NCBI RefSeq assembly: GCF_025137375.1
Contig: NZ_CP073720.1
Span: 5,852,501-5,916,500, forward strand
Length of the DNA: 64,000 nucleotides
Source: Dactylosporangium fulvum
GTDB lineage: Bacteria > Actinomycetota > Actinomycetes > Mycobacteriales > Micromonosporaceae
Reading direction: 5' to 3'
Part shown: positions 34,795-43,073 of the stretch, piece by piece
Position numbering within the stretch: the first letter of the stretch is position 1
How the letters are laid out: each line of letters starts with the position of its first letter
Program-made: the position numbers and the translations under genes
Notes under the pieces: model-generated
Databases searched by the model: none
Seen by the model: only the letters and a program-made list of their open reading frames with translations
What the model was told of the DNA's origin: nothing

Positions 34795-35853
34795 TCACGT
34801 AAGAATTTCGGCGACCGCCGCCATGGTCGCCGACCAGGCCGGGGTGCGCGGGTCGATGACGTCGAAGTGGTCGGCGGCCAGCTCCAGGTGGACCACCCGG
34901 TCGCCGGCCGCGGCGGCCGCGCGGGCGTAGCGGCGGGACATGTCGACGAGGTCCAGGCCGTCGGCCCGGCCCTGCACCACGACCTGCGGCACGCCCACCG
35001 GCAGGCGCCGCAGCGGGTCCGCCGCGGCCAACGCCGCCTGATCGCCGCGCAGGGCCGCGGCGACCGCGCCGGTGCCGATCCCGCGCCGCTCCCCCTCGGC
35101 CAGGTCGAGCACACCCGCCTGCGCGACGACCACCGCCACCGAGCCGGGCGCGTCGGCAGCCGCCCGCACCGCCAACTGGCCGCCCGCGGAGTGGCCGAAG
35201 ACGACCACCCGCGCCGGGTCGAGGCGGGCGCCGGCGCCGGCGGCGAACGCGAGCCCGGCGGCGACGTCGGCCGTGGTGGCCGCCCAGCCGTGGCGGTCCG
35301 GGCGCCGGTACTCGAGATTCCACGCGGCGAACCCGCGGTCCGCCAGGTCGATGGCCATCGCGTCCATCAGGTCGGCACCCCACACCGACCGCCAGAAACC
35401 GCCGTGCACCAGCACCGCGACGGGCGCCGGGCCGGTGCCGGCGGGCAGCCGCAGCTCGCCCCACTGCTCAGGGTCGGATCCGTAGGCGATCCGCCGTGCC
35501 GGTCGCCGCAGCCGGTGCACCGCCCGCCGGACGGCCCAGGTCACACCCCAGATCTCGCGGCCCTGGTGGTGCTCGGATCCGGCCGCGACGGGCTGCGGCC
35601 CGGTCGCGGTCAGGTCGAGCCACACGGTACGCGCGACGTGGTCGCCCGCCGCCGTCATCAGCCGCCGGGCGGCCGGCGTGGGACCGGGCAGCGCGACGAC
35701 GGCACCGGTCGCCTCCGCCAGCGCGGCGGCGAGGTCCCCGGCTTCCCGTACGACACCTTCGACGCCGAGACCGTGGAGCTCGGCCTCGGCCAGTTCACGC
35801 ACCAGGTCCGGGTCGGCGACCAGCCCGGGTCCGAGGATCACGTCGACGTTCAC
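34795..35853 (-). CDS. Two-domain alpha/beta hydrolase, candidate kynurenine formamidase
   Basis: A 352-residue protein. The first 100 or so residues (VNVDVILGPGLVADPDLVRE to TVWLDLTATGPQ) form a small alpha/beta domain reminiscent of type II dehydroquinase (AroQ) folds, without an obvious active site. Residues about 140-352 are an esterase-type hydrolase: oxyanion loop VLVHGGFWR near 148, nucleophile GHSAGG near 218 and a C-terminal DHFDVID with the catalytic His. HGGFWR plus GHSAGG is the pattern of the BNA7/AFMID arylformamidases. The start GTG overlaps the LLM gene as GTGA. It ends the 13-gene operon; the nearby tryptophan pathway lacks a formamidase, so this could serve it. Function unproven. 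Confidence 0.7.
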   Translation of the reverse strand: MNVDVILGPGLVADPDLVRELAEAELHGLGVEGVVREAGDLAAALAEATGAVVALPGPTPAARRLMTAAGDHVARTVWLDLTATGPQPVAAGSEHHQGREIWGVTWAVRRAVHRLRRPARRIAYGSDPEQWGELRLPAGTGPAPVAVLVHGGFWRSVWGADLMDAMAIDLADRGFAAWNLEYRRPDRHGWAATTADVAAGLAFAAGAGARLDPARVVVFGHSAGGQLAVRAAADAPGSVAVVVAQAGVLDLAEGERRGIGTGAVAAALRGDQAALAAADPLRRLPVGVPQVVVQGRADGLDLVDMSRRYARAAAAAGDRVVHLELAADHFDVIDPRTPAWSATMAAVAEILT

Positions 35854-36857
35854 GGGGCCTCCCGTCGCAGCAGCGGCAGCACGGCGGAGCCGAGCAGTTC
35901 GACGCCGCCGTCGTCGGTCAGCCCGTGCGGGGTGCCGAACTCGACCCGCCCGACGCCGGCGTCGATGAGCTTCTGCGCCTGCGCCGCGACCTGCTCCGGC
36001 GTGCCGGAGAACGCGAAGAGGTCGAGCACGTCGTCGGGCACGAGCCGGCCGGCGGCCTCGTGCTCGCCCCGGTCGACGAGCTCGGCGACGCGGTTCACCA
36101 GATCGGCGGGCACGCCGGCGGTCGGGTCGAGCTCGGCGACGACCGCCAGGTACATCGCGACCTCGGTGCGGGCCTTCGCCCGGGCGGCGGCCCCGTCGCG
36201 GTCGACCACGGTGACCGCGCCGAGCACGATCCGCACGTCGTCGGCCGACCGGCCGACCGGCTCGGCGCCCGCCCGCAGGCGGTCGCGGACGACGACGACC
36301 ATTGCCGGGTTGGCGCTGCCGCCGACCTTGATCTCGGCGGCGATCCGGCCGGCGAGCGCCGCGCCGCGGGGACCCCAGGCACCGATCAGCAGCGGTGGGT
36401 CCGGACGCTGCACCGGGTACCGCAGGGCGGTGCCGGCCGCGAGATGGAACACCTTGCCGTCGAAGCCGTCGGTGCGGCCGCCGAGCAGGTGGTACACGAC
36501 CTCGGCGGCCTCGGCGAGCGCGGCCACCGGCCGGGGCTGGTCGATGCCGACCGCGCCGAGCCAGGTACCGCGGGCCAGCCCCAGGTAGGCGCGGCCGTTC
36601 GACGCGAGGTCGAGCGCGGCGACCTGGCCGGCGATCTCGTAGGGCGCCATGGAGTACGGGTTGAGGCACGCCGCGCCGAGCCGCACCCGCGTCGTGGCGC
36701 CGGCCATCTCCAGCAGCGGGAAGATCGGCGGCTGGAACATAAGGTCGCCGAAGACGGTCAGGACGTCGAACCCGTGCGACTCGGCCACCCGGGCGAGGCG
36801 GGCGTAGTCGCCGGGACGCTTGTCGCTCTGGACGCCGAGCCCGAACTCCACCCTCAT
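35850..36857 (-). CDS. F420-type LLM-class oxidoreductase
   Basis: A 335-residue luciferase-like TIM barrel of the F420-dependent group (MER/Fgd-like). The N-terminus is MRVEFGLGVQSDKRPGDYAR, followed by the family blocks VFGDLMFQPPIFPLLEMAGA and RGTWLGAVGIDQPRP. LLIGAWGPRGAALAGRIAAE carries the cofactor-phosphate-binding loop, and DRGEHEAAGRLVPDDVLDLF is near the C-terminus. ATG overlaps the TIGR04076 gene stop as ATGA. It would hydrogenate or oxidize an intermediate with F420 (FMN is the alternative). Its operon contains importer and amide-hydrolysing genes. Confidence 0.83.
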   Translation of the reverse strand: MRVEFGLGVQSDKRPGDYARLARVAESHGFDVLTVFGDLMFQPPIFPLLEMAGATTRVRLGAACLNPYSMAPYEIAGQVAALDLASNGRAYLGLARGTWLGAVGIDQPRPVAALAEAAEVVYHLLGGRTDGFDGKVFHLAAGTALRYPVQRPDPPLLIGAWGPRGAALAGRIAAEIKVGGSANPAMVVVVRDRLRAGAEPVGRSADDVRIVLGAVTVVDRDGAAARAKARTEVAMYLAVVAELDPTAGVPADLVNRVAELVDRGEHEAAGRLVPDDVLDLFAFSGTPEQVAAQAQKLIDAGVGRVEFGTPHGLTDDGGVELLGSAVLPLLRREAP

Positions 36858-37177
36858 GTGAGCTCCGCCGAGTTCATCCCGCGCCGCCGCGTGCGCTCGA
36901 CGCGCATCACGAGACGCTCCTCCGGGTCGGGGCAGCAGAACAGGGTATCGCGCTCCAGCCAGTCACCGGCCGGGAGCGTGCGCTGCTTGGCCGCCAGGAA
37001 GGGCAGGACGGCCGCGAGGGCGTACACGCAGAAGTGCTTGCCGTCGGGGAGCCGCAGATGGGCGCTCTGTTCCAGGTCGAAGGAGTCGCCGACGGCCATC
37101 CCGCAGACCGATCGGCCCTCGATGTGGTCGACGGTGACCCTCAGGTCGTACAACTCCATGTCGTGTTCTTCGGACAT
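36854..37177 (-). CDS. TIGR04076-family protein
   Basis: A 107-residue soluble protein that matches the pattern of TIGR04076: a short beta domain with LRVTVDHIEGRSVCGMAVGD, a central FCVYALAAVLPFLAAKQR helix and a C-terminal CCPDPEERLVMRVER strand. The two to three Cys are typical of the family and may bind a metal. The biochemical role is unknown, but members recur next to aromatic- or nitrogen-heterocycle-degrading operons. The ATG lies three bases after the stop of the quinone-oxidoreductase gene, and an ATG six codons later is an alternative start. Confidence 0.72.
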   Translation of the reverse strand: MSEEHDMELYDLRVTVDHIEGRSVCGMAVGDSFDLEQSAHLRLPDGKHFCVYALAAVLPFLAAKQRTLPAGDWLERDTLFCCPDPEERLVMRVERTRRRGMNSAELT

Positions 37178-37180
37178 CTC

Positions 37181-38155
37181 TCACGCTCCGATCTGGACGA
37201 CGATCTTGCCGGTGCTCGAGCCGGCGGCGAGGTCGGCCAGCGCGGCGGGCGCCCGGTCGAGCGGCTCGACCCGGTTGACCGGCGGCCGGACGGTGCCGGC
37301 GGCGTGCAGCGCGAACAGCGCCTCGTAGGCGGCGGCGACCTCGGCGGGGCGTTTCCAGGGGTACGCCGAGCCCCACGAGACGCCGACGAGCGTGGCGTTG
37401 CGGGCGACCAGGCTCATCGGGTCGACGGCCGGCGGCGGACCGGCCGCGGCCCCGACCGCGACGATGCGCCCTTCGAAGGCGAGGCAGTCGAGCGAGCGGG
37501 TGAACACGTCACCGCCGACCGGGTCGATGACCACGTCGGCCCCGGTGCCGCCGGTGGCGTCGGCGACGGCCCGGACGAAGTCGGCCGCGTGGTAGTCGAT
37601 CGCGACGTCGGCGCCGTTGGCGAGGCAGACCGCGGTTTTCGCCGGGCCGCCGGCGGTGCAGATCACCCGCGCGCCGCGGGCGACGGCGAGCTGGGTGGCC
37701 GCGACGCCGACCCCGCCGGCACCGGCGTGCACCAGCACGGTGTCCCCTGTGGACACTCCGGCGCGTTCCAGGCAGAACCACGCGGTCTGGTACGTCACCG
37801 GGATCGCGGCGGCGGTCACCGGGTCGATCCCGGCGGGACGCGGCACCAGCAGGCCGGCGTCGACCGTGACGGTCTCGCCGAGCGCGCCGTGCGGCAGCGC
37901 CGGGCAGCCGATCACCTCGCGGCCGGCGCCGGGGCCGGTGAGCACCCGCCCGCTGAACTCGACGCCGGGCGTGACCGGCGGTTCCGGGCGCACGGGATAG
38001 GTACCGCGGCATAGCATCACATCGAGGAAGTTCAGGCCGACCGCCTCGACCGCGACAACCACCTCGCCGGGGCCGGGCGGCGGGTCGTCGGGCACGTCGG
38101 CGACGGTGAGCACGTCCTGCGGCTCACCGTCGCGATACGCCACGAGGCGCCTCAC
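37181..38155 (-). CDS. Quinone-oxidoreductase-like MDR-family enzyme
   Basis: A 324-residue zinc-independent medium-chain dehydrogenase (QOR type). The GroES-like fold has VEAVGLNFLDVMLCRGTYPV and PVTPGVEFSGRV. The Rossmann part has DTVLVHAGAGGVGVAATQLA (AxxGGVG at about 143-155), CLANGADVAIDYHAADF, and VVIDPVGGDVF. No structural or catalytic Zn Cys cluster is visible. It would use NADPH to reduce an alpha,beta-unsaturated carbonyl or quinone. The GTG start overlaps the SnoaL gene stop as GTGA. Fourth gene from the end of the 13-gene operon. Confidence 0.85.
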   Translation of the reverse strand: MRRLVAYRDGEPQDVLTVADVPDDPPPGPGEVVVAVEAVGLNFLDVMLCRGTYPVRPEPPVTPGVEFSGRVLTGPGAGREVIGCPALPHGALGETVTVDAGLLVPRPAGIDPVTAAAIPVTYQTAWFCLERAGVSTGDTVLVHAGAGGVGVAATQLAVARGARVICTAGGPAKTAVCLANGADVAIDYHAADFVRAVADATGGTGADVVIDPVGGDVFTRSLDCLAFEGRIVAVGAAAGPPPAVDPMSLVARNATLVGVSWGSAYPWKRPAEVAAAYEALFALHAAGTVRPPVNRVEPLDRAPAALADLAAGSSTGKIVVQIGA

Positions 38156-38532
38156 GGGCGCACCAGCTCGGCGTGGTGGTGGACGATCAGCCAGCCGTCC
38201 CCGGTGCGGCGCAGCACGTCGGTGACGCGGGTGACGGACACCGTTTCGTCGGCGCGGACGTGCAGCTCGTAGCGGGCCACCCCGACGTCGCCCCACACGT
38301 CGATCCGCTTGGCGCGGGCGGCCATCTCGGCGAGCCGCGGCCGCTGGCCGGCGGCGTCCCGCCGGTCGCGGTACTCGTCGAGCTCGGCCCGGGTGCGCAG
38401 CGGACCGGGCAGGTGCGTCTCCCAGGTGGTCACGTCGGCGTCGAGGTGGGCGTCGAAGCGGTCCCGGTCGCCGGCGAGGAACGCGGCGTACATGTCGTCG
38501 ATCGCGGCGGCGATCTCCACACCCGCGGTCAC
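38152..38532 (-). CDS. SnoaL/NTF2-like small protein
   Basis: A 126-residue protein of the NTF2-like cone fold: IAAAIDDMYAAFLAGDRDRF (helix 1), LDADVTTWETHLPGPLRTRA and SVTRVTDVLRRTGDGWLIVH with the last strand VHHHAELVRP. The fold supplies isomerases, cyclases and dehydratases as well as non-catalytic subunits, so the role is open. The GTG start overlaps the amidohydrolase stop as GTGA, and its stop overlaps the QOR gene, so it is translationally coupled to both. Confidence 0.75.
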   Translation of the reverse strand: MTAGVEIAAAIDDMYAAFLAGDRDRFDAHLDADVTTWETHLPGPLRTRAELDEYRDRRDAAGQRPRLAEMAARAKRIDVWGDVGVARYELHVRADETVSVTRVTDVLRRTGDGWLIVHHHAELVRP

Positions 38533-39746
38533 GGCCGTACTCCGGCCCGGTCGTCGCGCACCACGGCGCCCCCTTTCATCACCCACCGCACACCCCGGAA
38601 CGCCGAGGTGTTCACCGTGGGGTTGTCGTCCATCGCGATCAGGTCGGCGTACTTCCCCGGCTCGACCGTGCCCAGGTCGTTCTCGGCGCGCAGCCAGCGC
38701 ACCGGCCCGAGCGTGGCGGCGTGGAGCGCCCGCTCCGGCCCGATGACCGCCGACATGTGCTCCAGCTCGCGGACGGTCGCGCTGGTGCCCTCGAACTGCC
38801 AGAACGGCGGCATGTCGCTGCCCAGCAGCACCTCCACCCCGGCGGCGACGGCGAGCTCGTAGCTCTTGAGGTGCCGCTCGCCCGCGCCCAGCGACCGCTG
38901 CTGCATCCACTCCGGGACGCCCAGCTCGTCGAAGAACGCCTTGCACCGGGTGACGAGCAGGGTCGGCACGAGGGCGGTGCCGCGCTCGGCCATGAGCGCG
39001 GCCAGCTCCGCGGTCAGCTCGTAGCCGTGCTCGACGCAGTCGAGGCCCAGCTCGACCGCCTCGGTGATGACCGGCGCCGGGCCGGCGTGGGCGGTGACCC
39101 GCCGCCCCCAGTCGTGCGCGGTCCGCAGTACCGCCGCCAGCTCGTCGGGGTGCAGCTGACGGGTGTCGATCGACTCGTGCTCGCCGGCGATGCCGCCGGA
39201 GATCATCACCTTGATCAGGTCGGCGCCGGCCTTGACCTGCTGGCGTACCCCGCGCCGGAACCCGTCGACGCCGTCGCACTCGAGGGTGTCGCTGCTCTCG
39301 TGGCCGTGGCCGCCGGTGCACACCAGGGCCCGACCGGCGGTGAAGATCCGCGGTCCGGGCGTGCGGCCGGCGTCGATCGACCGGCGCAGCGCGAAGTCGG
39401 CGTGGTCCTTCTCGGCGACGCACCGAACCGTCGTCACTCCGCAGTGGAGGGTACGGCGGGCGCCGTCAGCCATGTAGAGCGCGAGTTCGTGCGGGCCCAT
39501 CCGCTTGAGCCGGTCGCCTGCCGCGCCGGGCAGGGTGAGCGACAGGTGGGTGTGCATGTTGGCCAGGCCCGGGGTGACCCAGGCGCCGCCGAGGTCGATG
39601 CGGGTCGCATCGCCGCCGGCCTCGGCCAGCACCCGCTCGCGGGGGCCGACGGCGGCGATCCGCTCGCCGACCACCCGGACGGCGGCGTCCTCGATCGGCT
39701 GGATCCGCCCGTCGACGACCGTGCAGTTCTCCAGTACGACGCTCAC
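38529..39746 (-). CDS. Imidazolonepropionase-like metal amidohydrolase
   Basis: A 405-residue amidohydrolase of the imidazolonepropionase/prolidase branch. Metal ligands in order: MHTHLS (first two His, about 64-66), the LIKVMISGG Lys region near 178, TAHAGP His near 218, CVEHGYE His near 237 and GSDMPPF Asp near 310. These match a mono- or binuclear site. Such enzymes open cyclic amides, imides or lactams. Start is GTG at 39744-39746, overlapping the hydantoinase B stop as GTGA. With hydantoinases A/B upstream it probably acts on the next intermediate in a cyclic-amide or lactam degradation route. Confidence 0.84.
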   Translation of the reverse strand: MSVVLENCTVVDGRIQPIEDAAVRVVGERIAAVGPRERVLAEAGGDATRIDLGGAWVTPGLANMHTHLSLTLPGAAGDRLKRMGPHELALYMADGARRTLHCGVTTVRCVAEKDHADFALRRSIDAGRTPGPRIFTAGRALVCTGGHGHESSDTLECDGVDGFRRGVRQQVKAGADLIKVMISGGIAGEHESIDTRQLHPDELAAVLRTAHDWGRRVTAHAGPAPVITEAVELGLDCVEHGYELTAELAALMAERGTALVPTLLVTRCKAFFDELGVPEWMQQRSLGAGERHLKSYELAVAAGVEVLLGSDMPPFWQFEGTSATVRELEHMSAVIGPERALHAATLGPVRWLRAENDLGTVEPGKYADLIAMDDNPTVNTSAFRGVRWVMKGGAVVRDDRAGVRP

Positions 39747-41401
39747 AGGTCAACTCCGTAGATCGTGCGGGCGGCGTCGGCGGAGACGTAGCCGTCGGCC
39801 ACGTCCTCGCGGACCGCGTCCGGATGGCGCAGGGCGGGGTCGCCGTGTCCCCCGCCGCCGGCGGTCAGGACCGTCACCCGGTCGCCGGCCGCGACGGTCG
39901 TGCGCTTGGTGCTCACGGCGCGTTCCCGCGCGGTGCCGGGGAAGACCACGACGCGGTTCGCCTCCGGGGCCGTGCCGCCGTCGATCGCCCACGGCCGGGA
40001 CTTCGTCTTCTTGATGACCGACAGGAACTCGCCCGGGGTCACGAACCGGATGTCCCGGCGCAGCCCCGGCCCGCCCCGGAAGCGGCCGGCGCCGCCGGAG
40101 TCGGTGCGGATCTCCATGCGCTCGAAGAACATGCCGGTCTTCGCCTCGAGCACCTCGACAGGCGTGATCCTGGCCTGGGTCTGGCACAGGTGGTTGGCCG
40201 GTCCGATGCCGTCGTGGCCGGGCGCGCCGCCCCAGCCGACCGGCTCGTTGTTCGACACCGCGAACAGCGAGCCCGTGTCCGGGTGGACGCCGACCATCAT
40301 GTACCCGGGCACGTCGCCGCCCGTCGATGCCGGCAGCCGGTCCGGCATGCCCTGGGCGAGCGCCTTGTAGATCAGCTCCAGCGCGACGGTGCCGGTCCAC
40401 TGGGTGAACGTCGCGGCCGGGTAGACCGCGTGGAAGAGCGTGCCGGGCTCGGCGCGGACGACCAGCGGGGCGAAGTGGCCGGCGTTGGTCTGCTCGGTGG
40501 GTGTGGTGATCGCCTTGAACGCCACCCGGCAGGTCGCGATCGTCGAGCCGAGCGGCAGGTTCACCGGGCCGGGCACGGCCGGCGACGACCCGGCGAAGTC
40601 GACGGTGAACGTGCCGTCCGCGATCGTCACGGTGACCCGCATGAGGATCGGGTCGTCGGTGATGCCGTCGTCGTCGAGCCAGTCCTCGGCGGTCCAGGAC
40701 CCCTGCGGCAGGGCGTTCACCGCCTCCCGCGCCGACGCCTCGGCGGCGGTGATGACGGCCTCGACAACCGCGGTCACCGTCTCGCCGCCGTAGGTGCGGA
40801 ACAGCTCGGCGACCCGCCGCTCGCCGGTGCGCAGGCACGCCACCTGGGCGTGCAGGTCGCCGAGCACCGCGTCGGGCATGCGCGAGTTCCAGCGGATCAG
40901 CTCGTGGATCTCGTGGACCGGTTCGCCGGCCGAGAACACGCGGGTGCCCGGGAAGAGCAGCCCTTCCTGGTGTACGTCGGTCGAGTCGAGCACGTAGCCG
41001 GGATCCTTGGCGCCGAGGTCCATCCAGTGTGCCCGGACGCAGAGGAAGGCCACGAGCGTGTCGTCGGCGAACACGGGCGCGAACAGCGTCGCGTCGTACG
41101 TGTGGGCGGCGTTCCAGTACGGGTAGTTGAGCAACACGACGTCGCCCGGCCGCAGCGTCTCCCGGCCGACGTACTCGACGCCCTTGCGGATCGAGTAGTC
41201 GTTGGCCCCGAGGAAGCGGGACAGGCCGGTCGACTCCGCGACCAGGCGCAGGTCGGCGTCGTAGATCGAGATGCCGAAGTCGTGGACCTCGTAGATGACC
41301 GGGTTGAACGCGGTACGCACGAGCGCGGCACGCATCTCCTCGGCCGCGGCCACGAGGTAGCTGCGGACGACCTCGGCGGTGGCGCCGTCGACCTCAGGCA
41401 T
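39743..41401 (-). CDS. Hydantoinase B/oxoprolinase family protein, copy 2
   Basis: A 552-residue HyuB-type subunit of ATP-dependent hydantoinase/5-oxoprolinase or acetone-carboxylase-like enzymes. Family blocks: FNPVIYEVHDFGISIYDADL near 32, VVLLNYPYWNAAHTYDATLF, CVRAHWMDLGAKDPGYVLDS, TVDFAGSSPAVPGPVNLP and the C-terminal TAGGGGHGDPALR. It is a close paralogue of the next gene upstream in the operon. ATG at 41399-41401 overlaps the stop of copy 1 by eight bases (ATGCCTGA). The partner HyuA is encoded at 43070-45103. Divergence is concentrated in the region 190-240, which may affect specificity. Confidence 0.86.
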   Translation of the reverse strand: MPEVDGATAEVVRSYLVAAAEEMRAALVRTAFNPVIYEVHDFGISIYDADLRLVAESTGLSRFLGANDYSIRKGVEYVGRETLRPGDVVLLNYPYWNAAHTYDATLFAPVFADDTLVAFLCVRAHWMDLGAKDPGYVLDSTDVHQEGLLFPGTRVFSAGEPVHEIHELIRWNSRMPDAVLGDLHAQVACLRTGERRVAELFRTYGGETVTAVVEAVITAAEASAREAVNALPQGSWTAEDWLDDDGITDDPILMRVTVTIADGTFTVDFAGSSPAVPGPVNLPLGSTIATCRVAFKAITTPTEQTNAGHFAPLVVRAEPGTLFHAVYPAATFTQWTGTVALELIYKALAQGMPDRLPASTGGDVPGYMMVGVHPDTGSLFAVSNNEPVGWGGAPGHDGIGPANHLCQTQARITPVEVLEAKTGMFFERMEIRTDSGGAGRFRGGPGLRRDIRFVTPGEFLSVIKKTKSRPWAIDGGTAPEANRVVVFPGTARERAVSTKRTTVAAGDRVTVLTAGGGGHGDPALRHPDAVREDVADGYVSADAARTIYGVDL

Positions 41402-43073
41402 CCGTCACCTCGGAAATGTCGACCCCGTAGACGTCCCGGGCCGCCTCCGGCGACACGTACCCCTCGGCGACGTCCTCCCGCACGGCGGCCGGGTCGCGCA
41501 GACGCGGGTCGCCGTGCCCGCCACCGCCGGCGGTGAGCAGCGTGACCCGATCCCCGACGGCCACGACGGTCCGCTTGGTGCTGACCGACTGCTCCCGGTC
41601 GGTACCGGGGAAGACGACCACGCGGTTCGCCTCCGGGGAGAAGCCGCCGTCGAGCGCCCACGGCCGGGACTTCGTCTTCTTGATGACCGACAGGAACTCC
41701 CCCGGCGTGACGAACCGGATGTCCCGGCGCAGGCCCGCCCCGCCGCGGAACCTGCCCGGGCCGCCGGAGTCGGTGCGGATCTCCATGCGCTCGAAGAACA
41801 TGCCGGTCCGCGCCTCGAGCACCTCGATCGGCGTGATCCGCCCGGTGCTGCCGGAGACGTGGGTGGCGGCGTTCATGCCGTCGTGGTGCGGCGTGCCGCC
41901 CCAGCCGACGGGCTCGTTGTTGGAGACCGCGAACAGCGCGCCGGTGTCCGGATGGATACCGACCATCATGAACCCGGGCACGTCACCGCCCGAGGAGGCC
42001 GGCAGCCGGTCGGGCAGGCCCTGCGCGAGCGCCTTGAGGATCAGCTCGACCGCGACGATGCCGGTCCACAGCGTGAACGTCGGCTGCGGATAGACAGCGT
42101 GGAACAGCGTCCCCGGCTCGGCCTTCACCACGAGCGGCGCGACGGTACCGGCGTTCGACGGCTGGTCGGCGGAGGTCAGCGACTTCAGGACGACCTTGCA
42201 GATGGCCTCGGTCGCGCCGTACGGCATGTTGACCGGCCCGGCCACGGCCGGCGACGAACCGGCGAAGTCGACCGTGAACGTGTCGTCGGCGATCGTGACG
42301 GTCACCTTCATGCGGATCGGGTCGTCGGTGAGGCCGTCGTCGTCGAGCACGTCCTCCGCGGTCCAGGAGCCCTGCGGCAACGCGGCCAGGGCGGCCTTGG
42401 TACGGGCTGCACCGTCGGCGATCATCCGCTCGATCGCCGCCTCGACGGTCGGCCGGCCGAACTTCTCGAGGATCTCCAGCAGCCGCCGCTCGCCGGTGCG
42501 CAGCGCGGCGATCTGGGCGTGCAGGTCGCCCATCACCTCGTCGGGCATGCGCGAGTTGAAGCGGATCAGCTCGTGGATCTCACGGACCGGCTCGCCGCGC
42601 GACACCACCTTGGTGCCCGGGAAGAGGATGCCTTCCTGGTGTACGTCCGTGGAGTCGAGCACGTAGCCGGGGTCCTTGGCGCCGAGGTCCATCCAGTGCG
42701 CCCGCACGCAGAGGAACCCGAGCAGCGGCCCGTCCGGCTCGAACACCGGCGCGAAGAGCGTGGCGTCGTAGGCGTGGGCGGCGTTCCAGTACGGGTAGTT
42801 GAGCAGCACGACGTCGCCGGGGTGCAGGTTCTCCCGGCCGACGTACTCCACGCCCTTGCGCAGGGAGAAGTCGTTGGCCCCGAGGAAAAACGTCAGGCCG
42901 GTCGCCTCGGCCACCAGCCGCAGGTCCGCGTCGTAGAGCGAGAGCCCGAAGTCGTGGACCTCGTAGATGACCGGGTTGAACGAGGTGCGGATCAGCGTCG
43001 CCCGCATCTCCTCGGCGGCGGCGAGCAGGTAGGAGCGCACGACCTCGGCGGTGGCGCCGTCCAGTGTCGTCAT
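41394..43073 (-). CDS. Hydantoinase B/oxoprolinase family protein, copy 1
   Basis: A 559-residue HyuB-type subunit, paralogous to the gene that follows it. The same blocks are present: FNPVIYEVHDFGLSLYDADL, VLLNYPYWNAAHAYDATLFA, CVRAHWMDLGAKDPGYVLDS and TAGGGGHGDPRLR. Long runs of nucleotides in the 3' third are identical or nearly so between the copies, which indicates a tandem duplication. ATG at 43071-43073 overlaps the hydantoinase A stop as ATGA. In known enzymes one HyuA and one HyuB suffice; acetophenone carboxylase has more subunits. Two B copies suggest a hetero-oligomer or two specificities. Confidence 0.87.
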   Translation of the reverse strand: MTTLDGATAEVVRSYLLAAAEEMRATLIRTSFNPVIYEVHDFGLSLYDADLRLVAEATGLTFFLGANDFSLRKGVEYVGRENLHPGDVVLLNYPYWNAAHAYDATLFAPVFEPDGPLLGFLCVRAHWMDLGAKDPGYVLDSTDVHQEGILFPGTKVVSRGEPVREIHELIRFNSRMPDEVMGDLHAQIAALRTGERRLLEILEKFGRPTVEAAIERMIADGAARTKAALAALPQGSWTAEDVLDDDGLTDDPIRMKVTVTIADDTFTVDFAGSSPAVAGPVNMPYGATEAICKVVLKSLTSADQPSNAGTVAPLVVKAEPGTLFHAVYPQPTFTLWTGIVAVELILKALAQGLPDRLPASSGGDVPGFMMVGIHPDTGALFAVSNNEPVGWGGTPHHDGMNAATHVSGSTGRITPIEVLEARTGMFFERMEIRTDSGGPGRFRGGAGLRRDIRFVTPGEFLSVIKKTKSRPWALDGGFSPEANRVVVFPGTDREQSVSTKRTVVAVGDRVTLLTAGGGGHGDPRLRDPAAVREDVAEGYVSPEAARDVYGVDISEVTDA

